Source of the DNA: Sorangium cellulosum
GTDB taxonomy: Bacteria; Myxococcota_A; Polyangia; Polyangiales; Polyangiaceae
NCBI RefSeq assembly: GCF_004135735.1
Contig: NZ_CP012670.1
Location: 3,741,501-3,805,500 of the forward strand
DNA length: 64,000 nucleotides
Reading direction: 5' to 3'
In this document: one piece after another, positions 8,441 through 15,363 of the stretch
Position numbering within the stretch: the stretch's first letter is position 1
Layout of the letters: the number at the start of each line of letters is the position of its first letter
Notes under the pieces: generated by a model
What the model saw: the letters and a program-made list of their open reading frames with translations, nothing else
What the model was told of the DNA's origin: nothing
Databases searched by the model: none
Program-made: the position numbers and the translations under genes

Positions 8441-9541
8441 TCACCCCTTCCAATCCAGACGCTGGCCCGTCGCCGAGGACTCCGAGATCGTGTCGAGGAG
8501 GCGGTACAGCCGCAGGGCCTCCCGGAACGTCGGCACGACCTCGGTCCCCTCGGCCCAGTCCTTCGCGAGGGCCGCATAGAAATACGCCATCAGGTACGCC
8601 TCGTCCGGCATCGCCGACCGAGGGATCGTCAGGTACCGCTCGGGCGTCGGCAGCGGCTGGAGCGGCTGGCCGTTGCCGCGGGCGCCGGAGACGGTGAGGT
8701 CCTCGGACAGGCGCAGATCGCCCTCCGTGCCCGAGACGGTGACCGAGCGGCCCCCGCCGTTTCGCTTGCCGCCGTCGAAATGGGCAGACAGGACCGCGCC
8801 GCTCGCCAGCGTCCCGGCGATGGCGACCTGGTCCGGCGCGGTGACCGGGACGACCTCGCCCGTCTCGAGGATCGTGGTCGCGTCGATCCGGCGCGCGACG
8901 ACGGCGGAGAGGCTCTGGAGGTCGCCCACCGCGGAGAGCACCGTATCGAGGTAGTGCGCGGCGATGATGGTCAGCGTGGTCGCGCCGTTCCCCGCGTCGG
9001 CGCCGTAAGCGTGGGCCTTGGGGACCTGCGCGCCGAGCATCGGCATCGCGACGTCGATCGCCACGGAGCGGACCTCGCCCACGTAGCCCTGGTCGAGCAG
9101 GTCGCGGAGGTAGCGCACGCCCGGCGCGAAGCGCCGCTGCAGGCCGACGGCCGTGCGCACGCCGGCGGACTCCGCGCCCCGGGCGAGATCGGCGGTCTCG
9201 GCGAGGGAGGCGCCGAGGGGCCACTCGCAGAGCACGGGCTTCTTCGCGGCGCAGGCGGCGCGCACGAGGCCCGCGTGCAGGGGCGTGCGCACCGAGACGA
9301 CCACGAGGTCCACCTCGGGGTGCTCGATCAGCGGCCCGGGGCGGTCGAAGGCGTGGCGCACCCCGAAGCGGCGCGCGGTCTCGTCCGCGCTCGCCTGCCG
9401 CGTCGTGCTCACCGCGGTGACCTCGTACGCGGGCAGCGCGGCGAGCGCCGGCAGGTGGGCGTGCACGGCCCAGCCATGCTGGCTCGGGCTGGCCCCGATG
9501 ATCCCCACACGAATCTTCTTCGGCTCGTTGGCCTTGCTCAT
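8441..9541 (-). CDS. Gfo/Idh/MocA family NAD(P)-dependent oxidoreductase
   Basis: A 366-residue protein with an N-terminal Rossmann fold (IRVGIIGASPSQHGWAVHAH, nucleotide-binding glycines at about residues 13-20), the family block DLVVVSVRTPLHAGLVRAA and LCEWPLGAS in place of the usual EKP. A C-terminal alpha/beta domain follows (FDGGKRNGGGRSVTVSGTEGDLRL). Members oxidise or reduce sugars and polyols. It is divergently transcribed from the AraC regulator at 9799 across a repeat-bearing gap, so that regulator is a plausible controller (inference from context). Confidence 0.85.
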   Translation of the reverse strand: MSKANEPKKIRVGIIGASPSQHGWAVHAHLPALAALPAYEVTAVSTTRQASADETARRFGVRHAFDRPGPLIEHPEVDLVVVSVRTPLHAGLVRAACAAKKPVLCEWPLGASLAETADLARGAESAGVRTAVGLQRRFAPGVRYLRDLLDQGYVGEVRSVAIDVAMPMLGAQVPKAHAYGADAGNGATTLTIIAAHYLDTVLSAVGDLQSLSAVVARRIDATTILETGEVVPVTAPDQVAIAGTLASGAVLSAHFDGGKRNGGGRSVTVSGTEGDLRLSEDLTVSGARGNGQPLQPLPTPERYLTIPRSAMPDEAYLMAYFYAALAKDWAEGTEVVPTFREALRLYRLLDTISESSATGQRLDWKG

Positions 9542-9565
9542 GGATCCTCGTCCCTTCTCCCAAGG

Positions 9566-9694
9566 TGCAGCGCGCCCTTGAGCAGCGCGCCCATCAGGGC
9601 ACCTGCTCGGATCGGGAGCAGCGCGCCCGTCATCAGGGCACCTGCTCGGCGGATCGGGAGCACGCGCCCGTCAGGGCACCTGCTCCGCGGATCG
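9566..9694. repeat. Imperfect ~40-bp direct repeat, three copies, in a divergent promoter region
   Basis: Three copies of GAGCA(G)CGCGCCC...CAGGGCACCTGCTC, ending GGATCGG, occur at about 9580-9614, 9615-9656 and 9657-9694, with a partial copy upstream at 9566. Each copy contains an inverted repeat (GAGCAGCGCGC ... ACCTGCTC). The array lies exactly between the divergent Gfo/Idh/MocA and AraC genes, where operators would be expected, so it could be a cluster of regulator sites as well as a minisatellite. Confidence 0.7.
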
Positions 9695-9798
9695 GACGCG
9701 CGCTGTGGTTTGCGCCGTCATCATAAGCCGCGGGGCCCGGACGATCCTTGGCGGGGCGTCCGGTTTTGTGGTTCGATCGTCCGCCGAGGAGCACGATC

Positions 9799-10821
9799 AT
9801 GGATGTCCTTGCGGACGCCCTGGGCTGCGTTCACCTGCGGAGCATGGTTCACGGGCGGTTCGAGCTCCGGGCGCCGTGGGGCATTCACGTCGAGTCCCCT
9901 TGCTTCGCGCTGTTCTACGTCGTCACGCGCGGGAGCTGCCTGCTCGACATCGACGGCGCGCGGCACGCGCTCTCGGGCGGCGATCTGGTCTTCGTCCTGG
10001 GCCAGGTCCCCCACGTCCTCCGGGACGGCCCGGGGACGCGGCACATCGCGTCGCTCGCCCAGGTCTATGCGTCCCGCGGCGGGCGTTGCGGGGGCATCGT
10101 CCATCACGGCGGCGCGGGCGCGCCCACGACGCTCGTCTGCGGCGCGTTCGCCTTCGAAGGGAGGTCGATCAACCCGCTGATCGCGAGCTTGCCGCCGATG
10201 CTCCACGTGAAGGGCGACGGCGGCGTGACCTCCGGGTGGCTCGTGTCCACGATGCAGATGCTGGCCTCGGAGATGGAGGCCGAGCAGCCCGGCTACGCGA
10301 TGGTGGCGAGCCGGCTCTGCGACGTGCTGTTCGTGCAGGCGCTGCGCGCGCACGTGGCGACCCTCCCCGTCGAGGAGGGCAACTGGCTACGGGCCCTCAC
10401 GGACCCGCAGCTCGGCGTGGTGCTGCAGCGCCTGCACGAGAGCCCGGAGAAGCCGTGGACGGTCGAGAGCCTGGCGCGGATCGCGAGCATGTCACGCTCG
10501 GTGTTCGCGGCGCGCTTCAAGGCCGTCGTCGGCATGGCGCCGCTGACCTACCTGGCGCGCTGGCGCATGCACAAGGCCGCGGGGCTCATGGCCGCGGGCG
10601 CCCAGTCGACGAGCGCCATCGCGGAGGCCGTGGGCTACGAGACCGACAGCGCCTTCGTGAAGGCGTTCAAGCGGCACGTGGGCGAGACCCCTGGCTCCTT
10701 CCGGCGCCGGCGGACGGAGCCCCGCGGCGAGGGCCCTCCGCCAGGGGCCGTGGGCGGGAGATCGGGAGCGCCTCACGAGGCCGCGCCGTTCGGGATCACG
10801 GATCTTCGCCGTCCGCTCTGA
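9799..10821 (+). CDS. AraC-family transcriptional regulator (cupin sensor domain)
   Basis: Start ATG 9799 is preceded by GAGGAG at 9786-9791; an in-frame ATG at 9748 has no such site. The 340-residue protein has an N-terminal AraC cupin domain (FYVVTRGSCLLDIDGARHALSGGDLVFVLGQVPHVL), matching the AraC_N/cupin_6 type, and a C-terminal double HTH (WTVESLARIASMSRSVFAARFKAVVG and SAIAEAVGYETDSAFVKAFKRHVGETPGSFRR). It likely controls the divergent dehydrogenase. The last roughly 20 residues after the HTH (HEAAPFGITDLRRPL) are encoded by a segment that is antisense to a duplicated 3' end of the AAA-ATPase gene (see 10771-10925), so the native C-terminus was probably replaced. Confidence 0.88.
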   Translation: MDVLADALGCVHLRSMVHGRFELRAPWGIHVESPCFALFYVVTRGSCLLDIDGARHALSGGDLVFVLGQVPHVLRDGPGTRHIASLAQVYASRGGRCGGIVHHGGAGAPTTLVCGAFAFEGRSINPLIASLPPMLHVKGDGGVTSGWLVSTMQMLASEMEAEQPGYAMVASRLCDVLFVQALRAHVATLPVEEGNWLRALTDPQLGVVLQRLHESPEKPWTVESLARIASMSRSVFAARFKAVVGMAPLTYLARWRMHKAAGLMAAGAQSTSAIAEAVGYETDSAFVKAFKRHVGETPGSFRRRRTEPRGEGPPPGAVGGRSGAPHEAAPFGITDLRRPL

Positions 10822-10925
10822 AGCGCTCGCGAAGGGAGCGGTCGCGGTGCAGGAGGACGGCGCGTGTGAGCGAGAAGCGCTCGGTGTCCTCGTAGCGGAC
10901 GGGGGCGATGCCGTCGTTGACGACG
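10771..10925 (-). pseudogene. Fragment duplicating the 3' end of the AAA ATPase gene (12063-12839)
   Basis: About 155 bp aligns with 12039-12190, roughly 80 percent identical by eye. Shared blocks include CACGAGG, CTGAAG(C/A)GCTCGCGAA, GCGGTCGCGGTGCAGGAGGA and GCTCGGTGTCCTCGTAG. The homologous gene is on the minus strand, so this is a decayed copy of its last 40 or so codons plus downstream DNA. It overlaps the 3' end of the AraC gene, supplying its last codons and stop. The frame is not kept. Confidence 0.7.
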
Positions 10926-11094
10926 CAAGGCCGCGGGGCGGCGAGTTTTGTCACGAGGCTTCACTCCGGCTGCCGCGATGCGGGGCGAGGCGGCCAGCGG
11001 CGCGCTGTGACGTGCTGCTCAATCTTTGGGACGGACCCAGACGATCCCGAGCAGCTCGATCCGCGCTGGTGCGCCGCTTGCCTGGGCAACCATC

Positions 11095-11247
11095 ATGCGA
11101 GCTCATCCGATCGTTGCTGCTGCCTGGCTCTCTCTTCTGTGCGCGCTCGGCGTCACCTCATGCATCCAGAGTCCCGGAGAGGAATCATGGAGTAACATCC
11201 CGATTGAGATCGACGCGGAGATCGAGGACCTGCCGCTGGTGGACTGA
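11095..11247 (+). CDS. Small lipoprotein (50 aa)
   Basis: Starting at ATG 11095 the frame encodes a signal peptide (MRAHPIVAAAWLSLLCALG) with lipobox GVTSC (Cys23), followed by only 27 residues: acidic, hydrophilic, ending IEIDAEIEDLPLVD. Very short acidic lipoproteins of this kind are frequent in myxobacteria; no function is known. It is the first of three small plus-strand genes (11095-11814) that may form an operon. Confidence 0.55.
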   Translation: MRAHPIVAAAWLSLLCALGVTSCIQSPGEESWSNIPIEIDAEIEDLPLVD

Positions 11248-11290
11248 TCGGGCTCGCCTGCGGCGGTGGCATCTGCTGGAGAGCCGGACG

Positions 11291-11542
11291 GTGCAAGCAG
11301 GGGGGGACGCATGCCGTGCTGCTTGCGAAGCGGCGTTCGAGCGGGCGATGGTGGTTTGCTCTCGGAAGCCGACGCCACGGCAACGCGAGGCATGCACGCG
11401 CGAGGCGATGGCGGTACTGGCCGCGTGCGTGGCTCGATGCCCGGATGGTGAACGTGGTTGCCGGGACGGGCGGAGCCTTGACCATGAGAGAGATGAATGT
11501 ATGACATCCGAATGGACGACGTCATTGCCGAGCGAGAGCTGA
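11291..11542 (+). CDS. Small Cys-rich protein, possible frame fragment
   Basis: From GTG 11291 the frame encodes 83 residues with paired cysteines (CRAACEAAF, MVVCSRK, EACTREA, AACVARCPDGERGC). The regular C-x3-C and C-x10-20-C spacing looks selected and is typical of secreted Cys-rich myxobacterial proteins, but there is no signal peptide at this start. It may be the continuation of the lipoprotein at 11095 after a frameshift, since that frame ends 43 bp earlier. It overlaps the next gene by 46 bp, which argues that its own 3' end is not native. Confidence 0.35.
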   Translation: MQAGGDACRAACEAAFERAMVVCSRKPTPRQREACTREAMAVLAACVARCPDGERGCRDGRSLDHERDECMTSEWTTSLPSES

Positions 11543-11814
11543 CCTTCCAGGCAGCTGGGTCGGACATGGAGGAGCGCGTCATGGTCCGGCTCGGTCGACC
11601 GCGCGTCGAGGCGCACCGTCCTCTCTATACTCTGCGGTACGAGATCATCGGACCAGCAGGGAGACAGGTAAATCATTTCGCGTGCGGAGAGGACTCGATG
11701 CAGGCCCTCTCCCTTGTGTTCATCGCGATCAACGCTCGCCTGGACCACATCAAACGGCTCGGACGTCTGACTTGGTTGGGCTCCGAGGACCTCCATTTCC
11801 CAGCGGGTGCTTAG
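11497..11814 (+). CDS. DUF6968-like small protein
   Basis: A 105-residue protein beginning MYDIRMDDVIAERELTF; ATG 11512 is an alternative start. The pattern IAERELTFQ ... VMVRLGRPRVE ... LRYEIIGPAGRQVNHFACGEDSMQALSLVFIAI fits the small family annotated DUF6968, known only as a conserved domain with probable alpha/beta fold; recall of the family is from memory and unverified. No signal peptide. It is the third gene of a small cluster with 11095 and 11291, and it is followed by a dispersed repeat (11921-11968). Confidence 0.65.
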   Translation: MYDIRMDDVIAERELTFQAAGSDMEERVMVRLGRPRVEAHRPLYTLRYEIIGPAGRQVNHFACGEDSMQALSLVFIAINARLDHIKRLGRLTWLGSEDLHFPAGA

Positions 11815-11920
11815 AGCGCCGAACAAAACCGGACCGAGCCAGGCGGCCGAGGGGGGTGCAGCGCTAGGCGCGACGAGGAGCCCTACTGAAGCAGGGCGAC
11901 GAGGAGCAACGACGCGATGC

Positions 11921-11968
11921 GCCCGCCCTCGGCCGCCTGGCGACGGGAGGTTTTGAGAGGCGCTCTTA
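11921..11968. repeat. Dispersed ~45-bp repeat, copy 2 (copy 1 at 4697-4744)
   Basis: Carries the same CCGCCTGGCGACGGGAGGT core as the first copy. A CCCTACTGAAGC string occurs upstream of both copies (about 11881 here; the stop region of the SMP-30 gene at the other). The rest of the 11815-12062 gap shows no gene. Confidence 0.55.
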
Positions 11969-12062
11969 GCTTTATCTATCCTGGCCGTGGCTGAGCGCCG
12001 GCGAGCACGGCGGCATCGATATCCACCATCCACCCGGCCTCACGAGGTCGCTCCGTTCGAGG

Positions 12063-12839
12063 TCACGAGTCCTCGTCGTCCGCCCTGAAGAGCTCGCGAA
12101 AGAAGCGGTCGCGGTGCAGGAGGAAGTCGCGCGTCAGCGAGAAGTGCTCGGTGTCCTCGTAGGGGACGGGCGCGATGCCGTCGTCGGACAGGTGGTAGAT
12201 GGTCGCGTCCGGATAGGCGAGCACGATGGGGGAGTGGGTGGCGATGACGAGCTGCGAGCCGCCGCGCTCGACGAGCTCGTGCAGGCGCGCGAGGAGCGTG
12301 AGCTGCCGCGCGGGCGAGAGCGCCGCCTCGGGCTCGTCGAGGAGGTAGAGGCCCTGGGGCTTGAACCGGTTCTTGACGAGGGCCAGGAACGACTCGCCGT
12401 GCGACTGCTCGTGCAGGGAGGTGCCGCCGTACGCCTCGCTCACGCCGAGCTCGTCCACCTGCGTGGCCACGTTGAAGAAGCTCTCCGCGCGGAGGAAGAA
12501 GCCGTTTCGCTCCCGGCGCGCGCCCCGGATGAGCCTGAGGGCCGTGTGCAGCTCGGACTCGGAGCGGCGGGTCGCGAAGTTGAACCCCTTGGAGCCGCCC
12601 TCCGCGTTGAAGCCGGCGAGGATCGCGATCGCCTCGATGAGCGTCGATTTGCCCGAGCCGTTCTCCCCGACGAGGAACGTCACCTTCGGGTGGAGGTCGA
12701 GCTCCTCGAGGGCCTCGAGCGCGCGCACGGCCGGGATGCTGAAGGGGTACCTGGAGCCGTCCGGGATCCGGTCGCGGACGAGCCGGACCGACCGGAGGAA
12801 GCCGTGCTCCTGGTGGGCGTGGCGGGAGGCGCGGGTCAT
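12063..12839 (-). CDS. AAA ATPase (RecF/SMC-like, AAA_21 type)
   Basis: A 258-residue protein from ATG 12839 (MTRASRHAHQEHGFLRSV); a longer in-frame start at 12941 would add an Ala/Arg-rich stretch and overlap the palindrome array. Walker A is VGENGSGKSTLIEAIA; the signature-like region is SHGESFLALV; Walker B with the catalytic Glu is GLYLLDEPEAALSPARQL; the switch His is in IATHSPIVLAYP. This is the compact ABC-type ATPase found alone or with toxins and nucleases; the role is unknown. It is divergent from the gene at 13190, with three palindromes between them. A decayed copy of its 3' end lies at 10771-10925. Confidence 0.85.
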   Translation of the reverse strand: MTRASRHAHQEHGFLRSVRLVRDRIPDGSRYPFSIPAVRALEALEELDLHPKVTFLVGENGSGKSTLIEAIAILAGFNAEGGSKGFNFATRRSESELHTALRLIRGARRERNGFFLRAESFFNVATQVDELGVSEAYGGTSLHEQSHGESFLALVKNRFKPQGLYLLDEPEAALSPARQLTLLARLHELVERGGSQLVIATHSPIVLAYPDATIYHLSDDGIAPVPYEDTEHFSLTRDFLLHRDRFFRELFRADDEDS

Positions 12840-12934
12840 GGCCGTGTCGTGCCCCGGCGCGCGCCGCAAGGCGAGCCCCCGGACGCCGGCCTCGCAGAGG
12901 CGCGCGCCCGGAGGGGCGTCCTGGAGTAGCACGG

Positions 12935-13079
12935 CATACAAATTTGTCTGCGGGGGCCGATCGGGGAGTAGAAAATCATACAGATCTGTCTGCGAGCGGG
13001 CGACTTTGTGTTAGCCAGCATTCATAAATGTGTGCGGTTGGACCGCCTGGGTGGTGGCCAGCATACAGATCTGCCTGCG
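12935..13079. promoter_or_regulatory. Array of three palindromic operator-like sites
   Basis: The 18-bp motif CATACA(A/G)AT(T/C)TG(T/C)CTGCG occurs at 12935-12952, 12977-12994 and 13062-13079. Its centre is a perfect palindrome in two copies (ACAAATTTGT at 12938-12947, ACAGATCTGT at 12980-12989) and one base off in the third. The changes in copy 1 versus copy 2 are compensatory, so symmetry is kept. Spacings are 42 and 85 bp, close to four and eight helical turns. A weaker partial match (CATAAATGTGTGCGG) lies at about 13023. The array is placed between the two divergent genes and fits binding of a dimeric regulator. Confidence 0.65.
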
Positions 13080-13189
13080 AGGGCGGGGATCCGGTCTCCG
13101 GCGCAGAGGGAATTGTATGTTGTTTAACAAAATGTCGTGATTTTGCTGCCCGTCCCGCGTCCTGGTGGGCGCTGGTAGGTTCGGTGACC

Positions 13190-14179
13190 ATGGCGAATCC
13201 TACCAACGGATCAGAAATGGCCCCGGCGGCGCAGGCCCCGGGAGAGGAGGGGGCCGGGAGCTACCAGGCCCTGTACACGCGATACCAGGCCGTCGGCGCG
13301 GAGCTCCCGCCCGCGGAGGTGCAGGTGTGCCGGGCGGACCCGCGCATCGTGCTCGTCAACGTGAAGCGGGGCGTCGCGGCGGTGCTCGGCACGGAGGCGC
13401 AGGTGGCGGCCGTGCGGGAGCACCTGCCGAAGATCCCCGTGGAGCAGGCGCTGGAGCTGCCGGACATCGCGCGGGCGCTCCTGTTCGCGTCGCGCGAGGC
13501 GCTGCCGCGCGCGGCGAGCCCGAAGGAGATCGAGCGGGCGCTCCTCGAGATCAGCGGGCCGCGGGAGGAGCTGCTCACGCAGGCGGAGCTCTTCGCGCGG
13601 CGCGGGCTGCTCGACAAGGAGCGGGTCGCGCAGATCCGGGCCGGGTCCGGCAAGTACGACACGGCCCGCGACGGGATGGAGCTCGCGGCGCTGTTCCTGC
13701 GGCACGAGGACACGCTCAAGGGGCTGCACCCGTTCGCGCGGGAGGAGATCGAGAAGCTCGGGCGGACGAGCGAGTGGCTGCTCGAGAACCTGACGCCGAG
13801 CGGCGCGCGGGCCGAGCCGACGCGGCGGGAGAGGGCGCCCGCCGAGGACGCGCGCGACCGGCTGTGGACGCTCCTCGTGCAGCGGTATCCGCATGTCCGG
13901 AAGATCGGGTACTACTTCCACGGCGAGGACTTCGAGCGGATCACGCCGCGGCTGCTGTCAAGGGTCCAGGTGGCGCACGCGGGCGGGGAGGCGGCCGGGG
14001 CCGAGGGAGAGGCGCCGGAGGCGAGCGGGGGCGGCGCGGGGGGCGCGGGCGGCGCTGGCAAACCGGGCGGCGGCGGCTCGGGGGGCGCGGGTGGCGTCGG
14101 TGGCGCGAGTGGCGCTGGAGGCCCGAGCGGCGCGGGCGGCCCGGGCGGGGCAGGGGGCGGTGAGGGCGTGGCGCCCTGA
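13190..14179 (+). CDS. Hypothetical protein with Gly-rich tail, paralogue of 4744-5676
   Basis: ATG 13190 (MANPTNGSEMAPAAQ) gives 329 residues; a longer GTG-started frame from 13028 would run through the operator array and is rejected. Residues about 25-260 are helical and charged, with no family I can name. The segment ISGPREELLTQAELFARRGLLDKERVAQIRAG resembles a DNA-free helical repeat, and the C-terminal block RDRLWTLLVQRYPHVRKIGYYFHGEDFERITPRLLSR matches the paralogue at 4744. The last 60 residues are GGAGGAGG/GASGAGG low complexity. No signal peptide is visible. It is divergent from the AAA ATPase and may share control with it. Confidence 0.65.
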   Translation: MANPTNGSEMAPAAQAPGEEGAGSYQALYTRYQAVGAELPPAEVQVCRADPRIVLVNVKRGVAAVLGTEAQVAAVREHLPKIPVEQALELPDIARALLFASREALPRAASPKEIERALLEISGPREELLTQAELFARRGLLDKERVAQIRAGSGKYDTARDGMELAALFLRHEDTLKGLHPFAREEIEKLGRTSEWLLENLTPSGARAEPTRRERAPAEDARDRLWTLLVQRYPHVRKIGYYFHGEDFERITPRLLSRVQVAHAGGEAAGAEGEAPEASGGGAGGAGGAGKPGGGGSGGAGGVGGASGAGGPSGAGGPGGAGGGEGVAP

Positions 14180-14765
14180 GCCGAGCAGCGGCTCCGTCAC
14201 GGCGGCATCCCGGGAGGCGCTGCTGAGCCTCCCGCCGCGCGCCATGCCTGAGCCGCTGCGGCGCGGGCCCGCGTTGTGGCCCGCGCCAAGCCGCGCGCTG
14301 CTCGAAGCGCACCGGCGCGGCTGGATCGACAACAACGCTCGGATGCAGCACATCTCCGGCCTCGATCCCCTGAAAGCAAGCCAGCGCCTGCGGGACCGGG
14401 AGCTCCTGATCCTGCACGCCGCGGGCTCGGCCAGCTCGACGAGCTCGGACCGGTGGTGCGCGGCCGGTCCTCGGGCAGCGCGCGCGTGCTCGCCGCTGGG
14501 TAGGTCGCCGAAGAGCAGGGGGAGCTGTTCACCCAGCAGGCCGCCAACAGGGGGGAGCTGAGCAGGTCGTCCGGCAGCTCCGGTCGATTTGCCGCCAGCT
14601 CCGGTCGATCCGCCGCCAGCCCAGCGTCTTGAGCGGCTCTCATCGCTCGTGCAGCAATGGCTCGCGGGCGGAGAGCTGTCGCCGGAAATTGAGGCGCTCG
14701 CGCGGGAGCTGTGGGGCGTCCTCGCAGACCCCGGCGCTGGCGTCGAGATGCCCCCTCCGCCGTAA
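14180..14765 (+). pseudogene. Degenerate gene remnants downstream of the Gly-tailed protein
   Basis: No intact gene is seen, but the plus strand has coding-like pieces in one frame. One, around 14280-14430, reads HRRGWIDNNARMQHISGLD and then RLRDRELLILHAAG. The other ends at TAA 14763-14765 and reads RLERLSSLVQQWLAGGELSP then EIEALARELWGVLADPG. They are broken by an in-frame stop at 14559 and by frame changes. A Pro-rich doublet (APVDLPPAPVDPPP) precedes the second piece. I cannot assign a family; it looks like a decayed gene next to IS66 debris. Confidence 0.4.
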
Positions 14766-14814
14766 CCGGACACCTGCCGCGCGAGGCGCGCGCGTGGTGC
14801 CCGTCCCCGAGCCG

Positions 14815-14935
14815 AGCGGAAATGCCCGCAGTGCGGCGCGGACACGCAGTGCATCGGTCATCGTACGAGCAAAGTGCTCGAGCCCGTCCCGGCGCAGTTC
14901 CGGATCATCGAGGAGCGGAGGGGGAATCAGGCGAC
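14815..14935 (+). pseudogene. IS66 transposase (TnpC) zinc-finger fragment
   Basis: The frame through 14823 encodes KCPQCGADTQCIGHRTSKVL followed by EPVPAQFRIIEERRGNQ. This is the zinc-finger-like segment of IS66 TnpC (CPxCGA...SKVLE-VPA-F-IIEE). Neither the N-terminal nor the catalytic part is present, so only about 40 codons survive. It shows that an IS66 element was once inserted or recombined here. The IS66 remnant at 53650-54630 lacks this segment. Confidence 0.75.
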
Positions 14936-15160
14936 TTCGCGGATGTGAGATCCCGAGACGGCGGGGACGATATCCGTGATGAAGGGCGCCGCGATGTCGC
15001 CGTCGAGAGGGAGCGCGGCGCTCCAGCTCGCGGCCATGGATTGAAGCCAGTCGAGCACGCGCTGGTCCATCGTGCGACCGGGGCCGCGCACGCGGGCGAG
15101 CAGGCGATCGCTCGCGACGCGCTCCTCCTCCTCGAGAGAGTCGATCACGACCACGACCAC
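14927..15160 (-). CDS. Small hypothetical ORF, possibly a gene fragment
   Basis: A 77-codon minus-strand frame (VVVVVIDSLEEEERVASDRL ... DIVPAVSGSHIREVA) ends beside the IS66 remnant. The start (GTG 15160) falls inside a beta-strand-like run and the frame stays open further upstream (CRAERWALPPAVTN), so the true start, if any, is farther upstream, inside or near the glgA promoter region. No family is recognised. Composition is plausible for a real C-terminus. Confidence 0.3.
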   Translation of the reverse strand: MVVVVIDSLEEEERVASDRLLARVRGPGRTMDQRVLDWLQSMAASWSAALPLDGDIAAPFITDIVPAVSGSHIREVA

Positions 15161-15363
15161 GTTGGTGACCGCTGGGGGGAGGGCCCATCGTTCCGCGCGA
15201 CACGGAGAGCAGAGCCGCGGCGCGACCGGGCCGCCTGGCTGTCGCTCTGCCCGGCGGACCGGGGAGCCCCCGCGAAGCCGACTGCGAGCCCGGACCAGAC
15301 CCGGCCCCGCGGTGCGGAACGCGCCCCGCCCGGACCCCGGTTCGTGCTACACCCCGCGCCCGC

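Noticed and set aside
13028..13189. Longer start for the Gly-tailed protein
   Set aside because: It would run through the palindrome array and promoter-like DNA and has a Trp/Cys-rich sequence unlike the rest of the protein.
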